The notes under the pieces were generated by a model, which made no database searches, was not told where the DNA came from, and saw nothing but the letters and a program-made list of their open reading frames with translations. This document shows positions 1 through 9,388 of a stretch of DNA of 64,000 bases, in pieces. The stretch is from positions 1,550,001-1,614,000 of the forward strand of contig OY764867.1 in the NCBI GenBank assembly GCA_963668535.1, read 5' to 3'. The position numbers were made by a program, and so were the translations under genes. The stretch comes from F22 sp963668535 (lineage in GTDB: Bacteria; Bacteroidota; Bacteroidia; Bacteroidales; Bacteroidaceae). The first letter of the stretch is position 1; every line of letters begins with the position of its first letter.

Positions 1-991
1 GCTCAAAATCTGTGTATGGCGCATCTTTTAAAACAGTCCATCCAGCTTCTTCTATGAGTTTGCTTAGTTGATGACGAGATAATAGTAATGTGTTCCAAGC
101 CAGTACCATTGAGCCACCAGTAATCGTTACCGCATGCCATGCACGTAGACATTCTTGTAAGAATGCCTTGGGACTACGTGACACGTTATCTTGATGGACA
201 TTGCTATGGAGTACCCCATAAGGCAGATCTGCAATAATATATTGAAATGTAGGTTTGCGAAAATACAGAGAAGCATCTTGTGCACGCCCTTCTATCATAC
301 ATAAATGATGCGTTGTCTGGTCTTGTTTCATCTCGTTACGAGTTAGCGCATAACTAAAGTGTTGCATAGGTACACGCTTATGCGTACCAGCATCTAATTT
401 TTGTTTTTCTAGCTTGTGGATGATGTGTCCTGTTTTAAGATATTTCTGAAAAAAAGTACTACCTTCATGTACAGAGACGGCATCAATTTCAATGCCGTAT
501 GCAGGCAATCCATATATAGCCGTTTCATATAAAGTTGTCCCTCTTCCAGCAGTAGGATCAAGAAGCTTGCTATGCGAGGTAATAGCACGTGTACTACTAA
601 GCATGGCCACATGAATCATCATTTTAGTAAACAATTCGTTTGTTTTTCCTTTATATTTAAGTAAAGTACTGACTTTGGGGTCTAAGTATCTTGTTTTAGG
701 AAGATGTATGGGGAGTAGGACAATAGTTTCGTCGGCTATTTTTCGTTCTTCAAAGCATGCAAATACAAATGATAAACGCGATAATGCAGTATAATCATCT
801 TCTGTTAGTGTCGTGCTTTCGGGGGTGGAGAATGATAGATAGCGTACTCCAGCAAGTTCTACTACTTGCAAGTCTTGACAAGGAGTGGAAAGATGCATTG
901 TTGTCAGACTTAATTCCGCAAGTGCGAGTTTGTCTGCTGATAGATAAAATGCACGATTGTGTCCTGGATACTGAAGGATATAATATTTCAT
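1..991 (-). CDS. SAM-dependent RNA/DNA methylase (TRM11/UPF0020-like), 3' end cut by window
   Basis: An open minus-strand frame runs from an ATG at 991 to the window edge (about 330 residues) without a stop, so the C-terminus is missing. It begins MKYYILQYPGHNRAFYLSAD. A glycine-rich SAM-binding motif I (LLDPTAGRGTTLYE) lies near residue 145 and a catalytic-type IADLPYGVLH motif (a DPPY variant) lies near residue 260. This spacing fits the TRM11/UPF0020 class of N2-guanine tRNA or N6-adenine methylases. The N-terminal part does not look like a THUMP domain, so the substrate is uncertain. It lies 39 bp downstream of rnhA on the same strand and may be cotranscribed. Confidence 0.75.
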   Translation of the reverse strand, partial: MKYYILQYPGHNRAFYLSADKLALAELSLTTMHLSTPCQDLQVVELAGVRYLSFSTPESTTLTEDDYTALSRLSFVFACFEERKIADETIVLLPIHLPKTRYLDPKVSTLLKYKGKTNELFTKMMIHVAMLSSTRAITSHSKLLDPTAGRGTTLYETAIYGLPAYGIEIDAVSVHEGSTFFQKYLKTGHIIHKLEKQKLDAGTHKRVPMQHFSYALTRNEMKQDQTTHHLCMIEGRAQDASLYFRKPTFQYIIADLPYGVLHSNVHQDNVSRSPKAFLQECLRAWHAVTITGGSMVLAWNTLLLSRHQLSKLIEEAGWTVLKDAPYTDFE

Positions 992-1030
992 ATGATTACA
1001 AATGTCTTTATCAATATAGTTGTTGTATAC

Positions 1031-1711
1031 CTAACCTTTTCGGCCAAAGTCAGCTGGGATTTCTCCCCATTTCTTGGTCTCCCATTTTAGAATAGGGATG
1101 TCATATGTGTGTGTGTTAAGCCATTTTTCAGCTCGAGCTATTACTTTGTAGAGGTCGTTTGTTTGAGCAGTGTGTTCGAGTTTTGTATTGCATTTTTTAC
1201 GGGCTACCCATCCTATGGCAATTTTACTATCACTGTATATAGGCATTTCCCATTCTGCGTGTTGATCCATCATGGCAAGGGCATGTACAATCGCTAAAAA
1301 TTCACCTATATTGTTTGTTCCGTGTATGGGGCCATAATGAAAAATCTCTTGATGGTTGCCCACATACACTCCTCTATATTCCATAGCTCCAGGGTTCCCA
1401 GAACATGCCGCATCTACAGCTAGTGCATTGGCAATAACATCTTTTGGATAAGATGGGAGTTGATCCTGAGACAGGCCGTCTTTATCAGGGCGGTTACCCC
1501 CCCTTATGCTTTTTGGCTTGCTCCCTTCTTGTACAGTGCGTTTCTCTCCCTGTTTATAAGCTATTTGGGCTTCTTCGAGTGTTGGGTAAGACTTATAGGA
1601 AGCTGCAACACCATGGACTTGTGCTTTACATTCTTCCCAGGTATCGTAGATGCCAGGCGTACGCCCAGACCAAACGACGTAAAATTTTACTTTGCTTTTG
1701 TTCGAAGCCAT
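1031..1711 (-). CDS. rnhA: Ribonuclease H1 with N-terminal viroplasmin domain
   Basis: Cytoplasmic enzyme that cleaves RNA in RNA:DNA hybrids such as R-loops and replication primers. Residues 8-52 form a caulimovirus-viroplasmin-like hybrid-binding domain (FYVVWSGRTPGIYDTW). After a linker comes the RNase H fold, with the catalytic carboxylates D100 (AVDAACSGNPG), E137 (NNIGEF), D161 (YSDSK) and D221 (PADFGRKG). The 226-residue length and short C-terminus are typical of Bacteroidota. I start at ATG 1711 because the longer open frame runs through the divergent promoter region. Confidence 0.9.
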   Translation of the reverse strand: MASNKSKVKFYVVWSGRTPGIYDTWEECKAQVHGVAASYKSYPTLEEAQIAYKQGEKRTVQEGSKPKSIRGGNRPDKDGLSQDQLPSYPKDVIANALAVDAACSGNPGAMEYRGVYVGNHQEIFHYGPIHGTNNIGEFLAIVHALAMMDQHAEWEMPIYSDSKIAIGWVARKKCNTKLEHTAQTNDLYKVIARAEKWLNTHTYDIPILKWETKKWGEIPADFGRKG

Positions 1712-1754
1712 AAAAGAGTAGGTTATTTGATATAAAATAATCGAATACAGTGCA

Positions 1755-1803
1755 CAAAGATACATAGAAATATGTAAAACCACGAAAAGAATAGCTATCT
1801 TTG
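1755..1803. promoter_or_regulatory. Divergent rnhA / aroK promoters
   Basis: Two Bacteroidota -7 boxes of sequence TATCTTTG face away from each other: complement 1755-1762 for rnhA and plus-strand 1796-1803, only 4 bp before the aroK ATG. The -33 boxes are not clear. The aroK box is so close to its ATG that the transcript would be nearly leaderless. Confidence 0.6.
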
Positions 1804-1807
1804 CGAC

Positions 1808-2338
1808 ATGAAGCGACTTTTCTTAATTGGATATATGGGGTCGGGTAAAACAACCCTTGGACGTGCTCTGTCTGTGGCTACTGGACTTGCTTTTGTAGAC
1901 CTAGATTGGGCTATTGAGCAGAGATATCATAAGACAATACCACAGATCTTTTCTGAAGCTGGCGAGGATGGCTTTCGTGAGATCGAACAACGTATGTTGC
2001 ATGAGGTTGGCGAGTATGAAGATACCATTATTTCATGTGGCGGAGGAACACCATGTCACTTTGATAATATGGACTTCATGAATGCGCATGGCATTACGGT
2101 TTGGTTGGATGCCTCTGAAAAAGCTCTTTTTAGACGATTACGTGTAGCTAAACAGCAACGTCCTATTATTCGTAATAAAGATGATGAGCAATTGAAGTCG
2201 TTTATTACTGAAGCACTTGAACAACGTGAACCGTTCTATAAGCAAGCGACTATTCGTTTCCGAGCTGATGAATTGGAGGATGCTCACCAAATAAAAGAAT
2301 CAGTTGCAGCGTTGAGAAAACAATTAAATAAAATATAA
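1808..2338 (+). CDS. aroK: Shikimate kinase
   Basis: Phosphorylates shikimate to shikimate-3-phosphate with ATP in the chorismate pathway. The 176-residue protein is full family length. The P-loop GYMGSGKTT lies at residues 8-16, the shikimate-binding DLD near residue 32, and the GGGTP substrate loop near residue 79. An arginine-rich lid (RRLRVAKQQRPII) follows. It is followed after 17 bp by speA on the same strand, so the two are probably cotranscribed. Confidence 0.93.
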   Translation: MKRLFLIGYMGSGKTTLGRALSVATGLAFVDLDWAIEQRYHKTIPQIFSEAGEDGFREIEQRMLHEVGEYEDTIISCGGGTPCHFDNMDFMNAHGITVWLDASEKALFRRLRVAKQQRPIIRNKDDEQLKSFITEALEQREPFYKQATIRFRADELEDAHQIKESVAALRKQLNKI

Positions 2339-2355
2339 AGTATAAAGATTACCCA

Positions 2356-4251
2356 ATGAGTAAGTGGACTAATGATGATTCAGCAGAGTTGTATAATATC
2401 CCAGGATGGGGGGCCTCTTATTTTTCTATTAATAGTAAGGGGCACATGCAAGTGACGCCTCGTAAAGATGCGGCTGCTGTGGATTTGAAAGAAGTGATTG
2501 ATGAGTTGCAGCTACGTGATGTTTCTGCACCTGTACTTCTGCGTTTTCCTGATATTCTTGATAATCGTATTGAAGCCATCTCTAAGTGTTTTGAACAAGC
2601 CAAGAAAGAATATAAGTATCAGGCTGACAACTATATTGTCTATCCGATTAAAGTAAATCAGATTCAGCCAGTAGTTATGGAAATGGCTAAACATGGGCAA
2701 AAATACAACTTAGGTCTTGAAGCTGGGTCTAAGCCAGAATTGCATGCCGTCATGGCAGTAAATCCAGATTCTGATGCCATGATTATCTGTAACGGATATA
2801 AGGATGAGAGCTATATTGAATTGGCCTTACTTGCTCAAAAAATGGGAAGGCGTATTTTTCTTGTTGTAGAAAAGATCAATGAATTACGATTGATCTTGCG
2901 TCTTGCTGATCAGCTAAAAGTGCTTCCTAATATTGGAATACGTATCAAGTTGGCTTCTTCTGGTAGTGGTAAGTGGGAAGATTCAGGTGGTGATGCGAGT
3001 AAATTTGGTTTGAGCTCATCAGAATTGCTTATGGCTATGGACCTGTTGAGAGAAGCTGATCGTGTAAACTGTTTGAAGCTAATACATTTTCATATCGGTA
3101 GTCAAGTGACTAAAATTCGTCGTATCAAAACGGCGCTTCGTGAGGCAGCACAGTTTTATGTTCAGTTGCAAAAACAAGGTTTCAATATATCATTGGTAGA
3201 TATTGGCGGTGGCTTAGGTATTGATTATGATGGAACACGTTCGTCAAATAGCGAAAGTTCGGTCAATTATACTATACAAGAGTATGTCAATGACTCGATT
3301 TATACATTTTCAGATGCTGCCAATAAGCACAACTTACCCCATCCTAATATTGTGACAGAAAGTGGGCGTTCATTAACAGCACACCATTCTGTGTTGATTT
3401 TTGAAGTCTTAGAGACGACTTCACAGCCTAGTTGGGGAGAACAGGAAGATGTGTCTGAGAATGATCATCAATTGACCCAAGAATTATATAGAATATGGGA
3501 TAAATTGAATCAAAATAGAATGTTGGAGGCCTGGCATGATGCTCAGCAGATTCGTGAAGAGGCGTTAGATCTGTTTAGTCATGGGATGGTCGATTTAGAT
3601 ACGAGAGCTAAGATTGAACGTTTGTATTGGAGTATCACTCGAGATATACACCGTATAGCTCAGGGGCTTAAACATATACCTGATGAATTGCGTGGATTGA
3701 GTAAACTATTGGCAGATAAGTATTTCTGTAACTTTAGTTTGTTTCAATCGCTCCCTGATTCATGGGCAATTGATCAAATCTTCCCTATTGTACCAATACA
3801 AGATTTAAATAAAAAACCAGATCGCATGGTAACTCTTCAAGATATGACTTGCGATTCGGATGGAAAAATTGCCAATTTTATTTCTGTGCGTGATGTTGCC
3901 CATTATTTGCCAGCTCATACTTTGCAGCCTAATCGTCCTTATTATATTGGTGTCTTTCTAGTTGGAGCATATCAAGAAATTTTAGGAGATTTACATAACC
4001 TCTTTGGAGATACCAACGCAGTGCATATTGATGTCACCGAAAATGGGTACAAAATAGACAAGGTGATTGATGGAGAAACAGTGGCCGAAGTTTTAGATTA
4101 TGTCCAATTTGATGTGCGTAAATTAGTACGTATTTTGGAAGTCTGGGTTTCAAAAGCAGTAAAAGAGGGTCGTATCTCATTGGCTGAAGGAAAAGAATTT
4201 CTAGCTAATTATCGTAGCGGCTTGTATGGTTATACATACTTAGAAAAATAA
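2356..4251 (+). CDS. speA: Biosynthetic arginine decarboxylase
   Basis: PLP enzyme converting arginine to agmatine for polyamine synthesis. The 631-residue length matches SpeA. The PLP lysine is K99 in YPIKVNQ. A fold-III alanine-racemase-type barrel follows, with HFHIGSQ near residue 245 and the phosphate-binding GGGLGIDYDG loop near residue 280. VTESGRS near residue 335 and CDSDG near residue 496 are the usual barrel and active-site motifs. It lies between aroK and argB, an arrangement seen in Bacteroidales. Confidence 0.93.
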   Translation: MSKWTNDDSAELYNIPGWGASYFSINSKGHMQVTPRKDAAAVDLKEVIDELQLRDVSAPVLLRFPDILDNRIEAISKCFEQAKKEYKYQADNYIVYPIKVNQIQPVVMEMAKHGQKYNLGLEAGSKPELHAVMAVNPDSDAMIICNGYKDESYIELALLAQKMGRRIFLVVEKINELRLILRLADQLKVLPNIGIRIKLASSGSGKWEDSGGDASKFGLSSSELLMAMDLLREADRVNCLKLIHFHIGSQVTKIRRIKTALREAAQFYVQLQKQGFNISLVDIGGGLGIDYDGTRSSNSESSVNYTIQEYVNDSIYTFSDAANKHNLPHPNIVTESGRSLTAHHSVLIFEVLETTSQPSWGEQEDVSENDHQLTQELYRIWDKLNQNRMLEAWHDAQQIREEALDLFSHGMVDLDTRAKIERLYWSITRDIHRIAQGLKHIPDELRGLSKLLADKYFCNFSLFQSLPDSWAIDQIFPIVPIQDLNKKPDRMVTLQDMTCDSDGKIANFISVRDVAHYLPAHTLQPNRPYYIGVFLVGAYQEILGDLHNLFGDTNAVHIDVTENGYKIDKVIDGETVAEVLDYVQFDVRKLVRILEVWVSKAVKEGRISLAEGKEFLANYRSGLYGYTYLEK

Positions 4252-4305
4252 TAAGACAATAGTATTTTGATACTATAAGGTCAAAATCCTAAAGATACAA
4301 GGGTG

Positions 4306-5091
4306 ATGAATAGCATAAAGAAAGCAGAAGTACAAGTGATTAAGGTGGGGGGTAAAATTGTAGAAGATCCTACAGCCTTGATGCACTTGCTCGATCAATT
4401 TAAGAAAGTCCCAGGCTACAAGGTGTTAGTGCATGGTGGTGGTCGTTCGGCTACAAAGATTGCTGCACAAATGGGCGTTGAAACCAAGATGGTCGATGGA
4501 CGTCGTGTGACCGATGAGTCTATGCTTCAAGTCGTGACTATGGTGTATGGAGGGCTAGTCAATAAGAGTATAGTTAGCAAACTACAGTCTGTTGGTGTCA
4601 ATGCCATTGGGGTTACTGGAGCGGATATGAATCTTGTTCAAGCACACAAGCGACCAGTTCAAAAGGTCGATTATGGTTTTGTGGGAGATATAGATAAGGT
4701 AGATGTTACAGTTTTGTCTCCCCTGTTGGCTCAAGGTGTTGTGCCTGTAATAGCACCATTGACGCATGATGGACATGGCTCTATGCTCAATACTAATGCC
4801 GATACGATTGCGGCAGAAGTAGCTAAGGCCTTGGCGGCCGATTATCAAGTACAACTTGTGTATTGTTTTGAATTGTCTGGTGTGATGCGCGATCCAGAAG
4901 ACTCTGCCACTGTTATTCCAGTAATTAATAAAGCTAGTTTTGATCAGCTTGTAATTGACGAAGTTGTCGTAGGAGGTATGATACCTAAACTGCAAAATGC
5001 GTTGCAAGCTGTTGAAGCTGGTGTTGGTAAGGTGCGTATCACCAAAGCAGATGATTTGGCAGATCCTCAAAAAGGCACATATGTTGTGTAG
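4306..5091 (+). CDS. argB: Acetylglutamate kinase
   Basis: Phosphorylates N-acetylglutamate in arginine biosynthesis. An amino-acid-kinase fold is visible: IKVGGKIVEDP at the N-terminus, the VLVHGGGRSATKI substrate loop near residue 42, VDGRRVTDE, and NTNADTIAAEVAKAL near residue 165. The ending GGMIPKLQNALQAVEAGVGK is typical of ArgB. I prefer ATG 4306; a GTG lies one codon upstream. No terminator hairpin is obvious before the tRNA promoter. Confidence 0.92.
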   Translation: MNSIKKAEVQVIKVGGKIVEDPTALMHLLDQFKKVPGYKVLVHGGGRSATKIAAQMGVETKMVDGRRVTDESMLQVVTMVYGGLVNKSIVSKLQSVGVNAIGVTGADMNLVQAHKRPVQKVDYGFVGDIDKVDVTVLSPLLAQGVVPVIAPLTHDGHGSMLNTNADTIAAEVAKALAADYQVQLVYCFELSGVMRDPEDSATVIPVINKASFDQLVIDEVVVGGMIPKLQNALQAVEAGVGKVRITKADDLADPQKGTYVV

Positions 5092-5213
5092 CCACTAGAT
5101 GAAAATCGCACCTTTTTTTGTTTTATTTGTGTCAAAATGATTATGTAGAGATGTGAAAATAGGCTTTTTCTTGGCCCTAATACGTCTTTTTGAGCAATAA
5201 AGATGAGGAAAAG

Positions 5214-5236
5214 TTTGGAATGTCAAGGATTTGTTG

Positions 5237-5244
<8 letters not shown>
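5214..5244 (+). promoter_or_regulatory. Host promoter of the left tRNA-fMet
   Basis: TTTG at 5214-5217, exactly 19 bp, then TATCTTTG at 5237-5244: a perfect Bacteroidota vegetative promoter 12 bp before the tRNA. The -7 box is inside the att repeat, but the -33 box is outside it and therefore chromosomal. Confidence 0.85.
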
Positions 5245-5334
<90 letters not shown>

Positions 5335-5381
5335 CAGTGGTCAAATCCTTTATATATAAGGGTTTGGCCACTGGTCTTTTT
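5335..5381 (+). terminator. Phage-borne terminator of the left tRNA-fMet
   Basis: A 16-bp stem (5335-5350 with 5358-5373, two G.U pairs) followed by a T-run at 5377-5381. It starts directly after the att repeat, so it belongs to the phage side. Confidence 0.85.
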
Positions 5382-5388
5382 AAAGAGC

Positions 5389-5406
5389 CGGGACAAAAAC
5401 GGGACA
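5389..5406. repeat. Candidate left integrase arm sites (CGGGACA x2)
   Basis: CGGGACA at 5389-5395 and 5400-5406, 11 bp apart. The same pair with the same 11-bp period lies at 46850-46867 near attR. One helical turn between copies and presence at both ends fit arm-type Int or Xis binding sites. Confidence 0.5.
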
Positions 5407-5459
5407 CACTTAAATCAAACACTCACCTTTGCATTCTTGTAACTAAGAATGTAAAAAAA

Positions 5460-6638
5460 ATGTGCAGTAAAAAATTACACGTAAAGACATGTTCTAGTGT
5501 CATTTCCTACACGTACCCAAAGTTATATACTGGGAAATCTTGGTACGTAGGTCTAAAAGCTTTCGATCCAGCTACTGGAAAAATGCGTCGTAAGCGATTC
5601 AAGCTTAATCATATTGAAAAGGTGTCATCGCGTCGCAAGTATGCGAATGACTTTATGCGTCGTCTAGTTCATCAGCTGGAGCAAGGCTGGAACCCTTGGA
5701 TTGAAGCAGAAGATTCTAAAGCTTACCATACATTTGTAGATGTTGTGGCTAAATATAAGGCGACACTTATCAAGAAGCATAATGATGGTGCACTTCGCGA
5801 GAAAACTTTAGTCGATTATACCTCAAGATTAAGAACTCTCGAATTGTATATTGAATCTCGCAAAATGCCTATGGTATATATATACCAATTCGACCGCTAC
5901 TTTGTCAATGAGTTTTTAGAGCATATATATATCGATAGAAACAATTCTCCACGAACCCGAAATAACTACCTCACATGGTTGTCAACCTTCAGTACTTGGC
6001 TCGTTCAGCAGATGTATCTCAAGGAAAAGCCCACTGAGGGCCTTGAAGCAATCAGACGAACCAAAGGTCGCCAGAAGGATCGTGACATCATTCCTGACCA
6101 CGAGATGCAGCGTCTGCACGATTATCTTGGTAAAGAGAACCCTCACTTTCTGCTAGCATGTTACTTTCTCCATTATGTACTAGTACGTCCAAAGGAAATG
6201 AGTTACATACGCATTCGAGATATCAGCATTGCTCGAGGTACCTTGTTTATCTCTGGAGACGTGTCTAAGAATGGCAAGGATGCAGTGGTCACACTGCCAG
6301 CTAAAGTCATCCAGTACATGGTTGACCTTAAGGTCTTTGATAAACCAGGGCACTACTACCTGTTCTCAGCCAAGTTTATTCCAGGACCAGAACGCAAGTC
6401 AGAGAAAAACTTTAGAGATTACTGGTCACGTAAAGTACGTCCAGCTTTAGGGTGGGGACTACGCTATAAATTCTATAGTCTCAAAGATACCGGTATCACA
6501 AATATGCTAAGGTCCTGCGATGTGGTATCAGTGCGTGATCAGGCAAGACATAGCTCTATTCTGATTACTGATATTTATACGCCTACTGATCTCAAGGAAG
6601 CAAACGCAATATTGTTGACTTATGACGGGATACTATAA
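5460..6638 (+). CDS. int: Tyrosine recombinase integrase
   Basis: Catalyses phage integration and, with a directionality factor, excision. The 392-residue protein has an N-terminal AP2-like arm-binding part (SYTYPKLYTGKSWYVGLKAF), a SAM-like core-binding domain (about 88-185) and a catalytic domain (about 205-380). Catalytic residues visible are R243 (LVRPKE), K270 or K273 in the beta-hairpin, H364 (ARHSS) and nucleophile Y373 (DIYTP). The HxxR box is atypical: Y339-S-L-K342, with lysine at the arginine position. I start at ATG 5460; the frame stays open upstream through the tRNA, which cannot be coding. A CACCTTTG box at 5424-5431 may be its promoter. Confidence 0.93.
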   Translation: MCSKKLHVKTCSSVISYTYPKLYTGKSWYVGLKAFDPATGKMRRKRFKLNHIEKVSSRRKYANDFMRRLVHQLEQGWNPWIEAEDSKAYHTFVDVVAKYKATLIKKHNDGALREKTLVDYTSRLRTLELYIESRKMPMVYIYQFDRYFVNEFLEHIYIDRNNSPRTRNNYLTWLSTFSTWLVQQMYLKEKPTEGLEAIRRTKGRQKDRDIIPDHEMQRLHDYLGKENPHFLLACYFLHYVLVRPKEMSYIRIRDISIARGTLFISGDVSKNGKDAVVTLPAKVIQYMVDLKVFDKPGHYYLFSAKFIPGPERKSEKNFRDYWSRKVRPALGWGLRYKFYSLKDTGITNMLRSCDVVSVRDQARHSSILITDIYTPTDLKEANAILLTYDGIL

Positions 6639-6642
6639 TATG

Positions 6643-6690
6643 AATCGAGCCACTACAGATGATTGTAGTGGCTCGATTTCTTTTATTTTT
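6643..6690. terminator. Terminator between int and the tail operon
   Basis: A perfect 15-bp stem (6643-6657 with 6664-6678), 6-nt loop, then TCTTTTATTTTT on the plus strand. It closes int and, read from the other strand, lies just beyond the last tail gene. The minus-strand tail is less T-rich, so termination is stronger for int. Confidence 0.85.
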
Positions 6691-7108
6691 GGGGGACAAG
6701 CTTTTCTAGATTGTTCAGCTCCTCCCGCCACTTGTCGTGTGACTCACTCACCTCGATAGGGTTATATGGTAGCTGAGCAATAATTTCTGCATCTGTGATG
6801 CCTGGAGACTTCGCCTTGAGACACCAAACCTTTTCAAAGTTCTTGAGGTTCTTGTAGTCGTTGTCGGTTAGACAACCTCTAAGAGTTAGCTTACGCGCAT
6901 TGACATCATCAATATTTAGCGAGTATTCTGTCCCGAAATTATTTCCATCGTAAGTGAGATAACTATCGTAGTAATCTTTAGTGTCTGGCTTAGGAAATTC
7001 GTCTAGTTCAACTTCGTAGACTATTGTTCCCTCAATAGCATTAATCGGTTCTGTGCTTGATTCAATAATCCGAGGAGAGTCAGTATAAGTTCTAATATAA
7101 TATTTCAT
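6683..7108 (-). CDS. Hypothetical protein at the end of the tail-fibre operon
   Basis: A 141-residue soluble protein (MKYYIRTYTDSPRII) with no signal peptide or membrane segment and no motif I recognise. It follows the fibre gene by 11 bp and is the last gene of the late operon. That position is typical of tail-fibre chaperones or attachment proteins, but nothing in the residues proves it. The C-terminus is rich in K and E (EELNNLEKLVPQK). Confidence 0.6.
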   Translation of the reverse strand: MKYYIRTYTDSPRIIESSTEPINAIEGTIVYEVELDEFPKPDTKDYYDSYLTYDGNNFGTEYSLNIDDVNARKLTLRGCLTDNDYKNLKNFEKVWCLKAKSPGITDAEIIAQLPYNPIEVSESHDKWREELNNLEKLVPQK

Positions 7109-7119
7109 ATATTTCTATT

Positions 7120-9378
7120 TTATGTTGTTATTGGTTTCCATTCAAGGCCATTTACCGTCATAACTGGTTTGTAAGATTTTCCAGCTATGATATCATCAAA
7201 CAATTGAGTTGTTGCACTCTTATCCGTATTAGAATCTGGTGCCTTTACTCCATATTGATATGGAGGGTAGTGTTCTTCGTTAGTAACATCTGCTTCCTTT
7301 ACACCATCGTCGCTTACCAGCTTAATGTTATTAACATAACCAGTTGTCCCTTTGTTTAACCATTTGTTAGTTGTGATATCCTCTTCGTTGTAGTCATGTG
7401 TAACTTGTAGTTGGTGGAATTGGAGATTTCGGAATTCTACCGTTGCTGTTGTAGAGCACTGAATACCTAATTGATTATTATTATGCTGAGTGAATTCTAC
7501 GTGTCGCCAATCGTTAATAGGATAATTCATTAATATACTTTCTCCAGAATCCCCACAGTATATCTTAATCCCAGTTGTTGTTCGTGGATCTAATACTCTA
7601 AGATCAAATGTAACTTTGTACTTACCTTTTTGCGAAGCACTTGGTATATTTTTTTTCCAGAAGAAAAAACCTATGTCATTGGGGTCGTAATTAGCAATAA
7701 ATGATTCTTGTGTACCCTCTACACGTGCTTTCTGTGTGTGCCATGAGTCGAAATCAACATCGGGTAAATAATACCCTTTATCTATTTGATATTTGTTAGG
7801 ATTCCCTCCGTTATCGAATTTTTGTGCCCAATCGTCATCTATTGGAGTATTTAATATTACGTTACGTACACCTTTAGCAGAAGTATTTGCGAAGCTTCCG
7901 CCTAACATTGCGTAGTAATATAGATTAGTTCTAAACTCATCCCCATCCCCAGATGTAATCTCTTTCATATTCTTACCATTAAAATAGACTGTACATAGTC
8001 CATCTCCATCATAAGATAACGCAACCCAATTGTTATTACGCAATGTGATGGGTATTTCATATCTAGCACCATTGTAATACACAAGTAACTGATCATAAGG
8101 ATCACGAATTTGCGCACGAATCATTCCAGCTCCCCATGTGTTTGCAAAAAAAGATACCCTTGCTGTATCTTTTGTTCCAAATCCTACCACATAAGAAATA
8201 AATGTTTTGTTTTTAATTATATGCTCATCGAATACGTTTTCTACTTTTAATCCCCTGACCACATTTTTAATACCTGTAAATAACCCTTTTTCCCTTTGAT
8301 ACCATTCTCCACCGATCCCGTCATAAGTCAGTGGTGCCCCCCCCATAGGATTTGGAGTAGTAGCTACAAGACCATCATTGTTAGCCATAGGTAGAGGATA
8401 TGGCGTGTCATACGATACGAGCAAGCCATCCTTATTGACTTTCTTTTCAAACTCTACATTGGCTTCCTCCTTACTATACACCTCACTTGGCAATCCATCA
8501 AGCTTAGTCTTGGCTGCGTTGTCATAATCATTGGTTGACAACCCCTTCCCTTCCTCAGCATCTTGCTTAGTAGCAGCTATACGCTTCACCATACCAGCAC
8601 TGGCTACCTTTGTGTCATCATCTTCGAGCTCAGTAGATATGCTGGTTTTATTTATCTTTTTCTCGAACTCCCCATTGACATAATCCTTAGTAGCCAATGT
8701 CGTGATAATACCATCTAGCGTTTGCGAGTCCTGGATTCCATTTAAGAAGTTGACGACTTCTATCCATTTATCGATAGCTGAAGTATTGGCATCTTCATTC
8801 AGGATGGTGTCTAGCTTCTGCCCAAAATTCTCGATGCTTGTGTTCATCTCACCTACATTCGTGAGCACAGAAGCAAAAGAGTCTTCGTTCTGGTCGAACT
8901 GCCCTTGCAGCAAAGTGAGTAGATCTTGTATTTGAGTGTAAGTAGGCGAGGCCATGAAGTCAGCATAAGTGAAGCGGCATAGATTCCATGCTGTATTAAA
9001 CTCCATAACGAATGGCTGCTCAGCATCGTAGTTCACTTCATCAGTAGTGTTCACTAGCTTGATGCCAGTAGATCCTGATGCACCCTTATGGCGTACACCA
9101 TTCTTCCAGTTGACGTCGTCCAAGCTAAAGATAACTTGATACGTGATCTCTCCTACACCAAGATTGTGCTTGTCAAGTTTGACACTGATGTAGTCATCTG
9201 TATTCTCTGGTGTCTTAGTGAGGTTAGTTGCGACACCACCTGCCCAGCCTGCACTAAACATACGACCACTGGCACCACGGAATACAAGCTCGAAAGGTAC
9301 GATGACGTCATCGACCTTCAATGCTGGTATCTGAACTGTAATATCGTCCAGGTAATAAATTGGGATAAGTTGTTTCAT
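7120..9378 (-). CDS. Tail fibre / receptor-binding protein with LamG-like domain
   Basis: 752 residues. The N-terminal 120 or so resemble a baseplate-anchoring domain (MKQLIPIYYLDDITVQIPAL). A helical section follows with repeated EFEKKxNK units near residues 235-320, likely a trimeric coiled coil. Residues about 370-520 have the jelly-roll pattern of LamG/concanavalin-like lectins, and a second beta-rich carbohydrate-binding-like module lies at about 530-660. This modular form fits a receptor-binding protein recognising surface glycans. It sits downstream of the collagen-like fibre gene. Confidence 0.7.
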   Translation of the reverse strand: MKQLIPIYYLDDITVQIPALKVDDVIVPFELVFRGASGRMFSAGWAGGVATNLTKTPENTDDYISVKLDKHNLGVGEITYQVIFSLDDVNWKNGVRHKGASGSTGIKLVNTTDEVNYDAEQPFVMEFNTAWNLCRFTYADFMASPTYTQIQDLLTLLQGQFDQNEDSFASVLTNVGEMNTSIENFGQKLDTILNEDANTSAIDKWIEVVNFLNGIQDSQTLDGIITTLATKDYVNGEFEKKINKTSISTELEDDDTKVASAGMVKRIAATKQDAEEGKGLSTNDYDNAAKTKLDGLPSEVYSKEEANVEFEKKVNKDGLLVSYDTPYPLPMANNDGLVATTPNPMGGAPLTYDGIGGEWYQREKGLFTGIKNVVRGLKVENVFDEHIIKNKTFISYVVGFGTKDTARVSFFANTWGAGMIRAQIRDPYDQLLVYYNGARYEIPITLRNNNWVALSYDGDGLCTVYFNGKNMKEITSGDGDEFRTNLYYYAMLGGSFANTSAKGVRNVILNTPIDDDWAQKFDNGGNPNKYQIDKGYYLPDVDFDSWHTQKARVEGTQESFIANYDPNDIGFFFWKKNIPSASQKGKYKVTFDLRVLDPRTTTGIKIYCGDSGESILMNYPINDWRHVEFTQHNNNQLGIQCSTTATVEFRNLQFHQLQVTHDYNEEDITTNKWLNKGTTGYVNNIKLVSDDGVKEADVTNEEHYPPYQYGVKAPDSNTDKSATTQLFDDIIAGKSYKPVMTVNGLEWKPITT

Positions 9379-9388
9379 ATCTTATGTT

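Noticed and set aside
757..1095. Plus-strand open frame of 112 codons
   Set aside because: It is a shadow of the minus-strand methylase (1-991) and rnhA; the methylase frame has clear SAM-binding and catalytic motifs.
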